Numbered from the stretch's first letter, positions 25,701 through 32,831 are shown. The stretch is 64,000 nucleotides of DNA from Tessaracoccus palaemonis (GCF_019316905.1 NZ_CP079216.1:2418001-2482000), one strand, 5' to 3'. Notes: a model not told the origin generated them from the letters alone. A program made the numbers and translations.

Positions 25701-26459
25701 GTCTCCGGACTCCGGCACGTCAGTCTGGTCGCCGAAGATCTGCGGGCTGGCGACGGGCAGGTCCGCGTACCAGTCGTAGAAGCTCGTCATCGCGCCGCCG
25801 AGAAGGTGCGTGAACCGGGTGCCGATCGCGTGCGAGACCATGCTCATGGCGGGGATGGGCGAGAACGAGACGAGGCGGTCGGGGCCGTAGTTCGCGATCG
25901 TGTTGATGTAGCTGGCGGCGGCGATCTCCAGGGCCTCATCCCAGGTGATGCGCACCAGCCCGCCCTTGCCACGGGCCTGTTGGTAGCGGCGCCGCTTGAG
26001 CGGATCGGTGGAGACCTCCCGGAACGCCTCGACCGGGTCACCGAGGCGGGCCTTCGCCTCCCGGTACATCTCGAGCAGCACCCCGCGGCCGTACGGGTAG
26101 CGGACCCGCGTGGGCGAATAGGTGTACCAGGAGAACGCTGCGCCACGGGGGCACCCGCGGGGCTCGTACTCCGGGCGGTCCGGACCCGTTGAGGGGTAGT
26201 CGGTCTGCTGGGACTCCCAGGTGATGATCCCATCCTTGACGTAGACCTTCCACGAGCAGGAACCGGTGCAGTTGACGCCATGGGTCGAACGCACCACCTT
26301 GTCGTGGCTCCAGCGGTCGCGGTAGAACACGTCGCCGGCGCGACCCCCCTCGCGGAAGACCGCACGTTGATCCGACGTCTCGTCCCAACGGGTGAAGAAC
26401 TTCCCCAGCTTGAGCAGGGCCTCGGAGGCTGGGCCGTCGAGTCGCGCTGTCTGATCCAT
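22749..26459 (-). CDS. narG: Respiratory nitrate reductase alpha (molybdenum) subunit
   Basis: 1236 residues, normal for NarG. 'HGVNCTGSCSWKV' gives His60, Cys64 and Cys68, and 'PRGCPRG' gives Cys103, the unusual His/Cys3 ligation of the FS0 cluster. 'YDWYADLPVASPQ' contains Asp233, equivalent to the molybdenum ligand Asp222 of E. coli NarG, followed by 'GDQTDVPES'. There is no twin-arginine signal, so the active site faces the cytoplasm, consistent with the need for NarK porters. It reduces nitrate to nitrite using bis-MGD. It starts 51 bases after the mobA-like gene on the same strand, so it may be co-transcribed with moaA-moaD-mobA. Confidence 0.96.
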   Translation of the reverse strand: MDQTARLDGPASEALLKLGKFFTRWDETSDQRAVFREGGRAGDVFYRDRWSHDKVVRSTHGVNCTGSCSWKVYVKDGIITWESQQTDYPSTGPDRPEYEPRGCPRGAAFSWYTYSPTRVRYPYGRGVLLEMYREAKARLGDPVEAFREVSTDPLKRRRYQQARGKGGLVRITWDEALEIAAASYINTIANYGPDRLVSFSPIPAMSMVSHAIGTRFTHLLGGAMTSFYDWYADLPVASPQIFGDQTDVPESGDWWDATYLMMWGSNVPVTRTPDAHWMAEVRYRGTKVVAVSPDYADNVKFADEWLPAQAGTDAALAMAMGHVILKENFVDRTVDFFDDYVKQFTDFGMLVTLEEHPDGHGLTAGKFLAAADLTGEARQADASFKTVMWDRASGAPAVPKGSMGFRYNEEDAGQWNLDLGELRPTLSLLDVPGAEGREVALPCFEDPRGVGSIIRRGVPTLVVEGRLVTTVFDLMLAQYGVGREGLPGSWASGYDDVTSPYTPAWQAEITSVPAEACIRTAREFARNSEASNGRTMIIIGAGICHWFHADVTYRAIIALLMMTGCIGRNGGGWAHYVGQEKCRPMTGWFNMANAMDWQRPPRTMIGTAYWYMHTDQWRTDGFSADIVTSPLSKGNLDHLHTADAVAEANRLGWMPFYPQFATNPLDLADEATAAVERGEAASVQAYIADRVKAGDLKSSIEDIDAPENWPRTMMLWRSNLFGSSAKGAEYFSKHLLGTHNNVMPNPDATVNRPEVVAWHDEAPEGKLDLLMTADFRMTSSTLLSDIVFPAATWYEKHDLSSTDMHPFVHAFTPAIDPPWETRSDFQLFTGLAERISELARGRLDTRKDIVAVALQHDTPGQLRQPGGHAPDWRGTDRPAVPGENFPTLAVVERDYTAIADKLLSVGPLAEKLGFTVKNITYKVGHQVNQLARLHGVYPSGPAEGRPAIDTDQKLAEAILMFSGTTNGELATQGFRELEIRTGRHLIDLAEGSEERRITFRETQQAPQPVISSPEWSGSETGGRRYTAFTTNVERLKPWHTLTGRMHFFLDHDWMIDAGEQLPTFRPPLDMTRAYGEPELGPNGEKAITVRYLTVHNKWSIHSEYQDNLFMLSLGRGGPQAWLSVNDAASIGVKDNEWVELTNANGVFVARAVVTSKLPDGIAYVQHAQERTIDVPKSQATGRRGGIHNSVTRILLKPTHLIGGYAHQAYAFNYIGPTGVQRDIVSTVRRRSQEVQY

Positions 26460-26510
26460 GGGCGACAGCTTTGCACAAAGAAATCGTCAGAACACCCGTT
26501 TTTGAGGCAT

Positions 26511-27158
26511 CTAGGACTCCAGGTCGTGGATGGACGCGGACGGCCCGCATCTGCGGCCCGGCAGCGCCCCGTCGACCCGCATCGGCGGCAACTGGGCCCC
26601 GGCCATTTTCGCATCATCCGGGGTATCTAAATCGCGCGTGACAAGCGGGTTCGCTGGAAGTCGACGTAGTGCGAGGGTCGCCATGAGAGCCCGGACCGAT
26701 ACGTCACGCGCCACGCCAAGGCCGGCCAGCGCTGCCCGGAGCGCGACAGCGTCGTAGAGACCCGCCAGGTACTGGGGCCAGCCCTGAGCGTCCTCCAGGA
26801 CGACGCCGTCGTCGCCGGCCTCAACCTCGGTCAGCGCGGCGACCACCGCCGCCGGATCCGCCAGGTCGCCCGCCAGCACGAAGACCCGCTCCGTCTCCGC
26901 CCCCAGAACGCTCAGACCCGCCGCGATGCCGGCCACAGGACCACCGAACGGCGGATCCTCGCTGACGAACACGACGGTCGGGTCGATCGCCGGCCACCAG
27001 GGAGGCCGGGCCCCGGCCACCACGATGGGCGCCGCGACCGCGTCGGCCGCCCGCACAGCGCGTTCCAGGAGACTGCACCCGCCTATCTCCAGTGAGAGCT
27101 TGTCGGCGGCCATCCGCGAGGATCTGCCACCCGCGAGGATGACAGCGGCGGATCTCAC
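26511..27158 (-). CDS. mobA: MobA-like molybdenum cofactor nucleotidyltransferase (copy 2)
   Basis: 215 residues from a GTG start at 27158, one base after moaD. 'VILAGGRSSRMAADK' is the nucleotide-binding loop; 'DPPFGGPVAGIAAGLS', 'VFVLAGDLADPAAVVAAL' and 'VTRDLDTPDDA' match copy 1 (10026-10619) segment by segment, so the two are clear paralogues. Its position between moaD and narG suggests this is the copy dedicated to bis-MGD for nitrate reductase. It has a C-terminal tail of about 25 residues absent from copy 1. Confidence 0.82.
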   Translation of the reverse strand: MRSAAVILAGGRSSRMAADKLSLEIGGCSLLERAVRAADAVAAPIVVAGARPPWWPAIDPTVVFVSEDPPFGGPVAGIAAGLSVLGAETERVFVLAGDLADPAAVVAALTEVEAGDDGVVLEDAQGWPQYLAGLYDAVALRAALAGLGVARDVSVRALMATLALRRLPANPLVTRDLDTPDDAKMAGAQLPPMRVDGALPGRRCGPSASIHDLES

Positions 27159-27159
27159 G

Positions 27160-27399
27160 TCAGCCGCCCGCGAAGGGCGGAAGCACGTCGACTCGTTGGA
27201 CGCCTGCCAGGGAGCTGGCAGGTTGCGTCAGCCGGACGCCGTCGGCGAGCAACGCGCTGACCTCCAGCACCCGTGCCAGCCGCTCGTTGTCGCGCGCGAG
27301 GTGCGCGACGAGATCAGCCCGGGTCGCGGGCTCGCCGTCGAGCTGCAGGGATTCGACCCCCGCCGCCTCCGCGGCTCCGGCGAAGAAACGCACTTCCAT
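27160..27399 (-). CDS. moaD: Molybdopterin synthase sulfur-carrier subunit MoaD
   Basis: 79 residues with the ubiquitin-like fold pattern: 'MEVRFFAGAAEAAGVES' first strand, 'ADGVRLTQPASSLAGVQRVD' in the last third, and the obligatory C-terminal 'LPPFAGG'. The terminal Gly-Gly is adenylylated by MoeB and converted to a thiocarboxylate that supplies the dithiolene sulfur. It lies 15 bases after moaA and one base before the mobA-like gene. Confidence 0.92.
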   Translation of the reverse strand: MEVRFFAGAAEAAGVESLQLDGEPATRADLVAHLARDNERLARVLEVSALLADGVRLTQPASSLAGVQRVDVLPPFAGG

Positions 27400-27414
27400 G
27401 TCGGTCTTCCTCTC

Positions 27415-28434
27415 TCAGCCGCCGATAGCGCTCATCGTGCGGGTCGGCGGAACGAAGCCTGCAGTGTCGATGCCATGGGCCGCCGGCTTCGCCCACTGGG
27501 CCGCGCACCACGCCTCGGCGAGTTCGTCGTCGCTGGCCCCCGACCGCAGCAACGACCGGAGGTCGCCTTCCCGGCGCGAGAACAGGCACGACCGCAGTTG
27601 CCCGTCTGCCGTCAGGCGGGTTCGGTCACAGGCGCCACAGAACGGGTGCGTCACGGAGGCGATCACGCCGATCCGGCCCGCCGGCGCACCGTCGCGGCCG
27701 GTGGCATCCCACAGCTCTGCGGGGGCTGCGCCCCGTGGCTCGACGGCCGGAGAGAGGTCGAATGCGTCGCGCAGGAGGCCGAGCACCTCGTCGGCCGTCA
27801 CGAGGTTCTCCCTGTCCCATTCACCCTGCGGGCCGAGGGGCATCTGTTCGATGAACCTCAGTTGATACCCGCGATCCAGGCAGAAGTGAGCAAGGGGCAC
27901 CACATCGGCTTCGTTGGCGCCACGCATCACGACGGCGTTGATCTTGACCGGTGAAAGGCCCGCCGCCGCAGCGGCTTCGATGCCCGCGAGAACGTCCGGA
28001 AGCCTGTCCCGGCGGGCCAGTGCGGCATAGCGCTCGGGGTCGAGTGAGTCGAGCGAGACATTGACCCGGTCGAGGCCGGCAGCACGCAGCGCCGCTGCCC
28101 TCCGATCGAGGCCGAGGCCGTTGGTGGTGAGCGCCAGCTCTGGGCGTCCGTCCGGCCCTCGGAGGGCGGCGGCTGCGGCCACGATCTCCTCGAGCCCGCG
28201 GCGCAGCAGCGGCTCGCCGCCGGTGAACCTGACCCGCGTGATGCCAAGCCGTTCCACAGCGACGCCGAGCAGCCGGATCACCTCCGCGTCGGTGAGGGTC
28301 GCCTCGGTGGGCAGCCACGCGAGCCCCTCGGCGGGCATGCAGTAGCTGCATCGCAGATTGCAGCGGTCTGTCAACGACACGCGCAGATCGCGTGCCGTCC
28401 GGCCGAACCGGTCCCCCAATAACCCAAGGAACAT
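27415..28434 (-). CDS. moaA: GTP 3',8-cyclase MoaA (radical SAM)
   Basis: 339 residues from the ATG at 28434. The radical-SAM cluster motif is 'CNLRCSYCMP' (Cys25, Cys29, Cys32) after 'LRVSLTDR'. The C-terminal second cluster cysteines are in 'PFCGACDRTRLTADG' and 'RSCLFS', and the protein ends 'AIGG', the conserved MoaA double-glycine tail. It makes the first committed intermediate of the molybdenum cofactor from GTP. It is first gene of the long minus-strand moa-nar run and is divergent from a HTH regulator. No Shine-Dalgarno is seen; TACTGT lies 6 bases before the ATG. Confidence 0.94.
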   Translation of the reverse strand: MFLGLLGDRFGRTARDLRVSLTDRCNLRCSYCMPAEGLAWLPTEATLTDAEVIRLLGVAVERLGITRVRFTGGEPLLRRGLEEIVAAAAALRGPDGRPELALTTNGLGLDRRAAALRAAGLDRVNVSLDSLDPERYAALARRDRLPDVLAGIEAAAAAGLSPVKINAVVMRGANEADVVPLAHFCLDRGYQLRFIEQMPLGPQGEWDRENLVTADEVLGLLRDAFDLSPAVEPRGAAPAELWDATGRDGAPAGRIGVIASVTHPFCGACDRTRLTADGQLRSCLFSRREGDLRSLLRSGASDDELAEAWCAAQWAKPAAHGIDTAGFVPPTRTMSAIGG

Positions 28435-28472
28435 GGGCAAACAGTAGCAACGTGTCCCTCCGAGCCCCCGAT

Positions 28473-28505
28473 TCTGAACTTGTGACGGTCGGTGTGACAA
28501 TTCAG
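28473..28505. promoter_or_regulatory. Operator candidate between moaA and the HTH regulator
   Basis: ctgaa-c-ttgt (28474-28483) is repeated inverted as acaa-ttcag (28497-28505), with one bulged base. A direct repeat tgtgac occurs at 28481 and 28493, one helical turn apart. The symmetric site covers the positions expected for the -35 to -10 region of the regulator gene (GTG at 28508) and is about 40-70 bases upstream of moaA. It is a plausible site for autoregulation and control of the moa-nar genes. Confidence 0.4.
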
Positions 28506-28507
28506 GG

Positions 28508-29137
28508 GTGACCGCCACGACGCAGCAACTACATCTGGGAGCAACCCGCTCCGAGGTGCTGTCGCTCCTGCTCGACGCTCCCGGCCACCTCACAGTTCCC
28601 GAGATCGCCTCAGCGCTGCAGCTCCACCGCAACTCCGCCCGGTTCCACCTGGACGCGCTCGTGGAGGCCGGTTATGCGGTGCGGATACCGGGAGTTCCTT
28701 CCGGCAACGGTCGCCCGCCGCTCCTGTACACGGCGACCCACGACGCCCCCGCAATGGGCCACTCCCACCTTCTCGAACTGATCGAGCTCCTGCTCGGCCA
28801 GCTGGGCGATACGCCGGAGGGTCAGTCGGCCGGGCGGCAGGCGGGTCGGGCCTGGGGGGCCGACAAGGCCCCGGGGCAGCTCGATGACGACGAGGTGCTC
28901 GATGCCCTCGCCCATCACCTCGCCGAACGCGGCTTCGCTCCTGTACGCGATGACCAACAACTCTGTTTCGTGCGCTGTCCGTTCAGGAGCGCCATCTCGC
29001 CTCAGCAGCTGCCGCTCGTCTGCGCGATCCACGCAGGGTTCATCGACGGCTTCCTCAGCGCCGTCAGCGACGACCTGAGCGCGGGACCGATGGCGATCGG
29101 CGAGAACAGCTGCTCGGTCGAGGTCTCCCGTCACTGA
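28508..29137 (+). CDS. COG2345-type winged-helix regulator with C-terminal cysteines
   Basis: 209 residues from a GTG start. The N-terminal half is a winged helix-turn-helix ('GHLTVPEIASALQLHRNSAR' then 'FHLDALVEAGYAVRI' and a wing with 'GNGRPPLLY'). The C-terminal half has Cys153, Cys157, Cys172 and Cys202 in 'LCFVRCPF', 'LVCAIHAG' and 'NSCSV'. The CPF...VCxxHxG layout is shared by ArsR/DeoR-like proteins of the same group as the iron-sulfur repressor SufR. It may therefore sense redox state, oxygen or nitric oxide through a metal cluster. Divergence from moaA makes it the obvious candidate to control the cofactor and nitrate reductase genes. Function is inferred. Confidence 0.75.
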   Translation: MTATTQQLHLGATRSEVLSLLLDAPGHLTVPEIASALQLHRNSARFHLDALVEAGYAVRIPGVPSGNGRPPLLYTATHDAPAMGHSHLLELIELLLGQLGDTPEGQSAGRQAGRAWGADKAPGQLDDDEVLDALAHHLAERGFAPVRDDQQLCFVRCPFRSAISPQQLPLVCAIHAGFIDGFLSAVSDDLSAGPMAIGENSCSVEVSRH

Positions 29138-29155
29138 CCGCGCGACCGCGCGGCT

Positions 29156-29180
29156 CCCGACCACCCAATGGGTGGCCGGG
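29156..29180. terminator. Hairpin after the HTH regulator gene
   Basis: cccgaccaccca-a-tgggtggccggg is a 12-base inverted repeat with a single mismatch, 19 bases after the stop at 29137 and ahead of ptsH. There is no T-run after it, so it may work as a Rho-independent-like or partial terminator as often seen in high-GC actinobacteria. Confidence 0.5.
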
Positions 29181-29267
29181 ACAGACCGCGGCGCCGGGGA
29201 AGGGCCCGGGGGGAGCCGCTAAGCTGGAGGCCCGCCACCTGGCGCCCCCTGTGTAAAGGAGCACACC

Positions 29268-29522
29268 TTGCCCAGCAAGACAGTGACCGTCGGATCGCAC
29301 GTCGGTCTGCACGCCCGCCCCGCCGCGCTCATCGCGGCTGCCGCCGGCGAGTACGACGACGACATCTTCCTGCAGATGGGCGACTCCGAGGTCGATGCGG
29401 CCAGCTCGCTGCTGATCATGACCCTCGGGGCGGAGAAAGGCGCCGAGGTCACGGTGACCTCCGACAATGCGGAGGCCGTGGACAGGATCGCCGCCATGGT
29501 CGAGCAGGACCTGGACGCCTGA
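29268..29522 (+). CDS. ptsH: Phosphocarrier protein HPr
   Basis: 84 residues from a TTG start with an aaagga ribosome binding site. 'VGLHARPAALIAAAAG' places the phosphorylated histidine at residue 15; Ser46 in 'AASSLLIMTLGAEKG' is at the regulatory position of Gram-positive HPr. It shuttles phosphate from enzyme I to sugar-specific EII proteins of the phosphotransferase system. No other PTS gene is in the window. The next gene, on the same strand after 28 bases, is metabolically unrelated. Confidence 0.92.
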   Translation: MPSKTVTVGSHVGLHARPAALIAAAAGEYDDDIFLQMGDSEVDAASSLLIMTLGAEKGAEVTVTSDNAEAVDRIAAMVEQDLDA

Positions 29523-29550
29523 GCCCACCCCCACCGACGCTGAGGCTGCA

Positions 29551-30483
29551 ATGGCGCTGCCTGAACGGCTGACGGGGCTTCGGCTGCCCGTCGTCGCCGC
29601 ACCCATGTTCCTGGTGTCCGGCCCCGACCTGGTGCTGGCCTGCGCACACGCCGGGGTGCTGGGCTCCTTCCCCGCGCTGAACCGGCGCACCACAGGAGGG
29701 TTCGACGAGTGGCTGGCCCTCATCTCGGCCGGGGCCCGCGACGCCCCGTACGCGGTGAACCTGATCGTCCACTCCTCGAATCCCCGGCTCGACGACGACC
29801 TCGAGGTCATCGCTCGGCGCCGCGTCCCCGTCGTCATCACGTCGCTGGGCGCCTCCGACCGCGTCGTCGCGGCCGTGCACGCCTACGGCGGACTGGTCTT
29901 CCACGACGTCACGACGCTGGCCCACGCGCGCCGGGCGATCGCCGCCGGGGTCGACGGCCTGATCCTCGTCTCCGCCGGCGCAGGCGGGCACGCCGGCACG
30001 CTGAACCCGTTCTCCTTCGTCACCGCCGTGCGGTCCTTCTACGACGGGACCCTGCTGCTCGGCGGAGGGCTCAGCACCGGAGCCGACGTCGCCGCCGCCA
30101 TCGCGCTCGGCGCCGACCTCGCCTACCTCGGCACGCGGTTCGTCGCGACGCAGGAGTCGCTCGCCCCGCAGGAGTACAAGGACATGCTCGCGGCCGCGGC
30201 CCCCGAGGACATCGTCTACACGCCCACCGTCAGCTCGATCCCGGCGAACTTCCTCGCCGAGAGCCTGACCCGCGCAGGCATCGACCCGGCGGCGCCGCCC
30301 GGCCCCGTCGACCTCACGCACCTGACGTCGCCGTCGCCGTCCGACGCGAAGGCCTGGCGCGACATCTGGTCCGCCGGTCAGTCGGTCGCGGGCATCACCG
30401 ACACCCCGTCGGTCGCGCAACTCGTGTACCGGCTCGACGAGGAGTACGCCGCCGCCGTGAAACGCCTGAGGAGGCACCCGTGA
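29551..30483 (+). CDS. Nitronate monooxygenase (2-nitropropane dioxygenase family)
   Basis: 310 residues from the ATG at 29551. TIM-barrel FMN enzyme: 'LPVVAAPMFLVSGPDL' at the N-terminus, 'PVVITSLGA', 'VSAGAGGHAGTLNPFSFV' (FMN and catalytic histidine region), 'LLLGGGLSTGADVAAAIALG' and 'LAYLGTRFVATQES' (phosphate binding). These match the nitronate monooxygenase/enoyl-ACP-reductase-II-like family. It detoxifies nitronates such as propionate-3-nitronate. It is translationally coupled (overlapping GTGA) to an enoyl-CoA hydratase-like gene, which suggests a role in acyl or nitro-acid breakdown. Confidence 0.85.
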   Translation: MALPERLTGLRLPVVAAPMFLVSGPDLVLACAHAGVLGSFPALNRRTTGGFDEWLALISAGARDAPYAVNLIVHSSNPRLDDDLEVIARRRVPVVITSLGASDRVVAAVHAYGGLVFHDVTTLAHARRAIAAGVDGLILVSAGAGGHAGTLNPFSFVTAVRSFYDGTLLLGGGLSTGADVAAAIALGADLAYLGTRFVATQESLAPQEYKDMLAAAAPEDIVYTPTVSSIPANFLAESLTRAGIDPAAPPGPVDLTHLTSPSPSDAKAWRDIWSAGQSVAGITDTPSVAQLVYRLDEEYAAAVKRLRRHP

Positions 30484-31349
30484 GTACCGTGACCACCACC
30501 GTCGACGACGGCATCGCAACCCTCACCCTCAACCGTCCGGGTGTCCTCAACGCCTTCACGCTCGACATGGGCGCCGACTTCGTCGACGCGCTGCGAGGCC
30601 TCGACGCCGACGCCGCCGTGCGCGCGATCATCGTCACCGGCGCGGGCCGCGCGTTCTGCGCCGGCATGGAGCTGAGCGACTCCGACAACGTGTTCGGCTT
30701 CGATCCCCGCATGGATCTCACCCCGGCCGAGCTCGCGGAGCGCTGGCAGGAGCCCGAGGTCTCCGACGGGGCCCGCGAACCCGGCGGCAAGCTGACGCTC
30801 GCGATCCTCGAGTGCCGCAAGCCCGTCATCGCGGCCATCAACGGCCCCGCAGTAGGGATCGGCTCGACCATGACGCTGCCGATGGACTTCCGCCTGGCCT
30901 CCACCCACGCCCGGATGGGCTTCGTCTTCGCGCGGCTCGGCATCACGCCCGAGGCGTGCTCGACCTGGTTCCTGCCGCGGCTGATCGGCGTGCCGTCGGC
31001 GCTGGAGTTGCTCTACACCGGCGACATCATCGACGCGGCACGGGCCCACGAGGTCGGCCTCGTCGGCTCGGTCCACGAGCCCGACGAGCTGCTGCCCGCG
31101 GCCCACGCGCTGGCCGACCGGCTGACGCGTGGCCGCTCCCCGCACGCCGTCGCGCTCACCCGCCAGCTGGTCTACCGCCACCTCGCCGACGTCGGCGTGC
31201 TGGAGGCCCACCTGGACGAGTCGCTGGCCCTGCGCCACGCGGCGCACGGCGACGGCCGGGAGGGCGGGCTGGCCTTCCTCGCCAAGCGCGAGCCGCACTT
31301 CAACCAGCCGGCGCCCCACGGCTTCGACCACATCTTCCTGCGGGCGTGA
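30480..31349 (+). CDS. Enoyl-CoA hydratase/isomerase family protein
   Basis: 289 residues from a GTG overlapping the previous stop. Crotonase fold: 'IATLTLNRPGVLNAF' near the N-terminus, the oxyanion-hole segments 'AGRAFCAGMELSDSD' and 'AAINGPAVGIGSTMTLPMDF', and 'GFVFARLGITPEACSTWFLP' containing the usual catalytic glutamate region. The exact acyl-CoA substrate is unknown. Coupling to nitronate monooxygenase suggests the two act on the same compound class or are regulated together. Confidence 0.88.
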   Translation: MSTVTTTVDDGIATLTLNRPGVLNAFTLDMGADFVDALRGLDADAAVRAIIVTGAGRAFCAGMELSDSDNVFGFDPRMDLTPAELAERWQEPEVSDGAREPGGKLTLAILECRKPVIAAINGPAVGIGSTMTLPMDFRLASTHARMGFVFARLGITPEACSTWFLPRLIGVPSALELLYTGDIIDAARAHEVGLVGSVHEPDELLPAAHALADRLTRGRSPHAVALTRQLVYRHLADVGVLEAHLDESLALRHAAHGDGREGGLAFLAKREPHFNQPAPHGFDHIFLRA

Positions 31350-31404
31350 TCAGACCAGCGAAACCCTGACGTCGTACGCTCGGAGTCGATTGTGAGGAGA
31401 CCGC

Positions 31405-31869
31405 ATGCGCAGCCTGGGGATCGCGGGGTCAGGGCTGGCCTGCTGCCTGGTCATCGGCTGCGGGGTCACGATCCCACACGATCCGGACGGGGCCTTGGAC
31501 CGGATCACCGGCACCACCCTCCGAGTCGGTGCCTCACCGGCGCAGGGGCTCGTCCGGGTCGACGGAGCACACGTGACCGGCCCCCTGCCGGACCTGGTCG
31601 ATGAGTTTGCCGCGACGCGCGACGCGGACATCGAGTTCACCGTGCTGGGCGAGGAGGAGATCGTCGACGCGCTCGAGGCCGGTCGGATCGACCTTGGGAT
31701 CGGCCCCATGACCGACGAATCACCCTGGACGGAGCGGGCCTCGCAGACCCGCGGGTATGACACCGTTCCCGGCGCGGATGGCCGAAAGGTCGTGCTGCTG
31801 CTCCCGCTTGGCGAGAATCGGTTCCAGAGCGCGCTGGAGACATTCCTCGACGCGGAGGTGGGCCCGTGA
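31405..31869 (+). CDS. Miniature solute-binding (SBP_bac_3-like) lipoprotein
   Basis: 154 residues, ATG at 31405 after gaggag. The N-terminus is a lipoprotein signal, 'GIAGSGLACCLVIGCG', with lipobox VIGC. The rest resembles lobe I of a family-3 solute-binding protein: 'LRVGASPAQGL', 'GPLPDLVDEFAATRDADIEF', 'GEEEIVDALEAGRIDLGIGP', but it is only about half the usual length, so a complete two-lobed binding cleft is unlikely. Its stop overlaps the start of a CDF-type transporter, so it is probably an accessory subunit or sensor for that transporter. Function is not established. Confidence 0.7.
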   Translation: MRSLGIAGSGLACCLVIGCGVTIPHDPDGALDRITGTTLRVGASPAQGLVRVDGAHVTGPLPDLVDEFAATRDADIEFTVLGEEEIVDALEAGRIDLGIGPMTDESPWTERASQTRGYDTVPGADGRKVVLLLPLGENRFQSALETFLDAEVGP

Positions 31870-32831
31870 AGTCCATGGGACGCACCGATCTGCCGCAGCG
31901 ACAGCAGGAGGCCCTGCGCAAGGCGATCTTCTGGGAGTGGTTCACGCTGGGCTACTCCGCGGCGACCATCATGCTGATCGCCGTGGTGATCGGCGGCTCG
32001 CAAGCGATGAAGACCGCCTGGGTTGAGGACATCCTCTCTCTGCTGCCCCAGATCTCGTTCCTGGTCGCCCTACTGTTCATCCGGCAACCGCCCAGCCGAC
32101 GGTTCCCCTACGGCCTGCACCGCGCCATGGGGGTCGGCCACCTGGTTGCCGGGGTGGCACTCCTGCTCATCGGTGCGCTGCTCGCTGTCGAGTCCGCCCT
32201 GGGTCTGGCCAGGGCCGAGCATCCCGCGATCGGCACCGTGAACCTGTTCGGCCACACGATCTGGCTGGGATGGTGCATGGTCGCAGTCATGGTCGGCACA
32301 ATGTGGGGGCCATTCGTCTACGGCCGTGCCAAGCTCAAGCTGGCCCCCGACCTGCACAACAAGGTGCTGTTCACAGACGCGGACATGTCGAAGGCAGACT
32401 GGACCACCACGGCGGCCTCCGTGATAGGTGTACTCGGCATCGGCATCGGCTGGTGGTGGCTTGACGGCGTCGCTGCCCTGTTCATCTCGCTGGGCATCGT
32501 CAAGGATGGTTGGAGGAACTCGTCCTCTGCAGTCCTGGACCTCATGGACCAGCGGGCGCGCAGCTTCGACGACTCCGAACCCCACCCATTGTCGAGCGAC
32601 ATCGTCAAGCGGGTCCGCCGCGAGGCATGGGTGCGAGACGCTTCTGTCCGGATGCGCGACATGGGGCAGGTGTTCCACATCGAGGTGTTCGTGATCCCCC
32701 GCGCCGAGGTGAGCATCGAGCAGTTGGAGGCCACCCGCGACGATGTGGCAGCCCTGGACTGGAAGGCACAGGACATCGCGCTGATCCCCGTCTCCTCCCT
32801 GCCGGACGAAACGAGATTCGGGGCCGGGTGA
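31866..32831 (+). CDS. Cation diffusion facilitator-like transporter, atypical metal site
   Basis: 321 residues from a GTG overlapping the lipoprotein stop (an ATG at 31875 is an alternative). Six membrane helices and a C-terminal cytoplasmic domain follow the CDF plan: TM2 'TAWVEDILSLLPQISFLVAL', 'RRFPYGLHRAMGVGHLVAG', and TM5 'DMSKADWTTTAASVIG' with 'WWLDGVAALFISLGIV'. The two-aspartate and His/Asp quartet of TM2 and TM5 in classical zinc exporters such as YiiP appears only partly conserved (TM2 'EDILSLL' lacks the second acidic residue; TM5 has no histidine four residues before the aspartate). It may move a different ion or solute. Paired with the lipoprotein upstream. Confidence 0.75.
   Translation: MKSMGRTDLPQRQQEALRKAIFWEWFTLGYSAATIMLIAVVIGGSQAMKTAWVEDILSLLPQISFLVALLFIRQPPSRRFPYGLHRAMGVGHLVAGVALLLIGALLAVESALGLARAEHPAIGTVNLFGHTIWLGWCMVAVMVGTMWGPFVYGRAKLKLAPDLHNKVLFTDADMSKADWTTTAASVIGVLGIGIGWWWLDGVAALFISLGIVKDGWRNSSSAVLDLMDQRARSFDDSEPHPLSSDIVKRVRREAWVRDASVRMRDMGQVFHIEVFVIPRAEVSIEQLEATRDDVAALDWKAQDIALIPVSSLPDETRFGAG

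Noticed and set aside
26460-26510. Rex- or FNR-type operator ahead of narG (ctttg-tg-caaag)
   Set aside because: Only five-base arms, no match to TTGAT-N4-ATCAA or TTGTGAA-type consensus, and narG may not have its own promoter.
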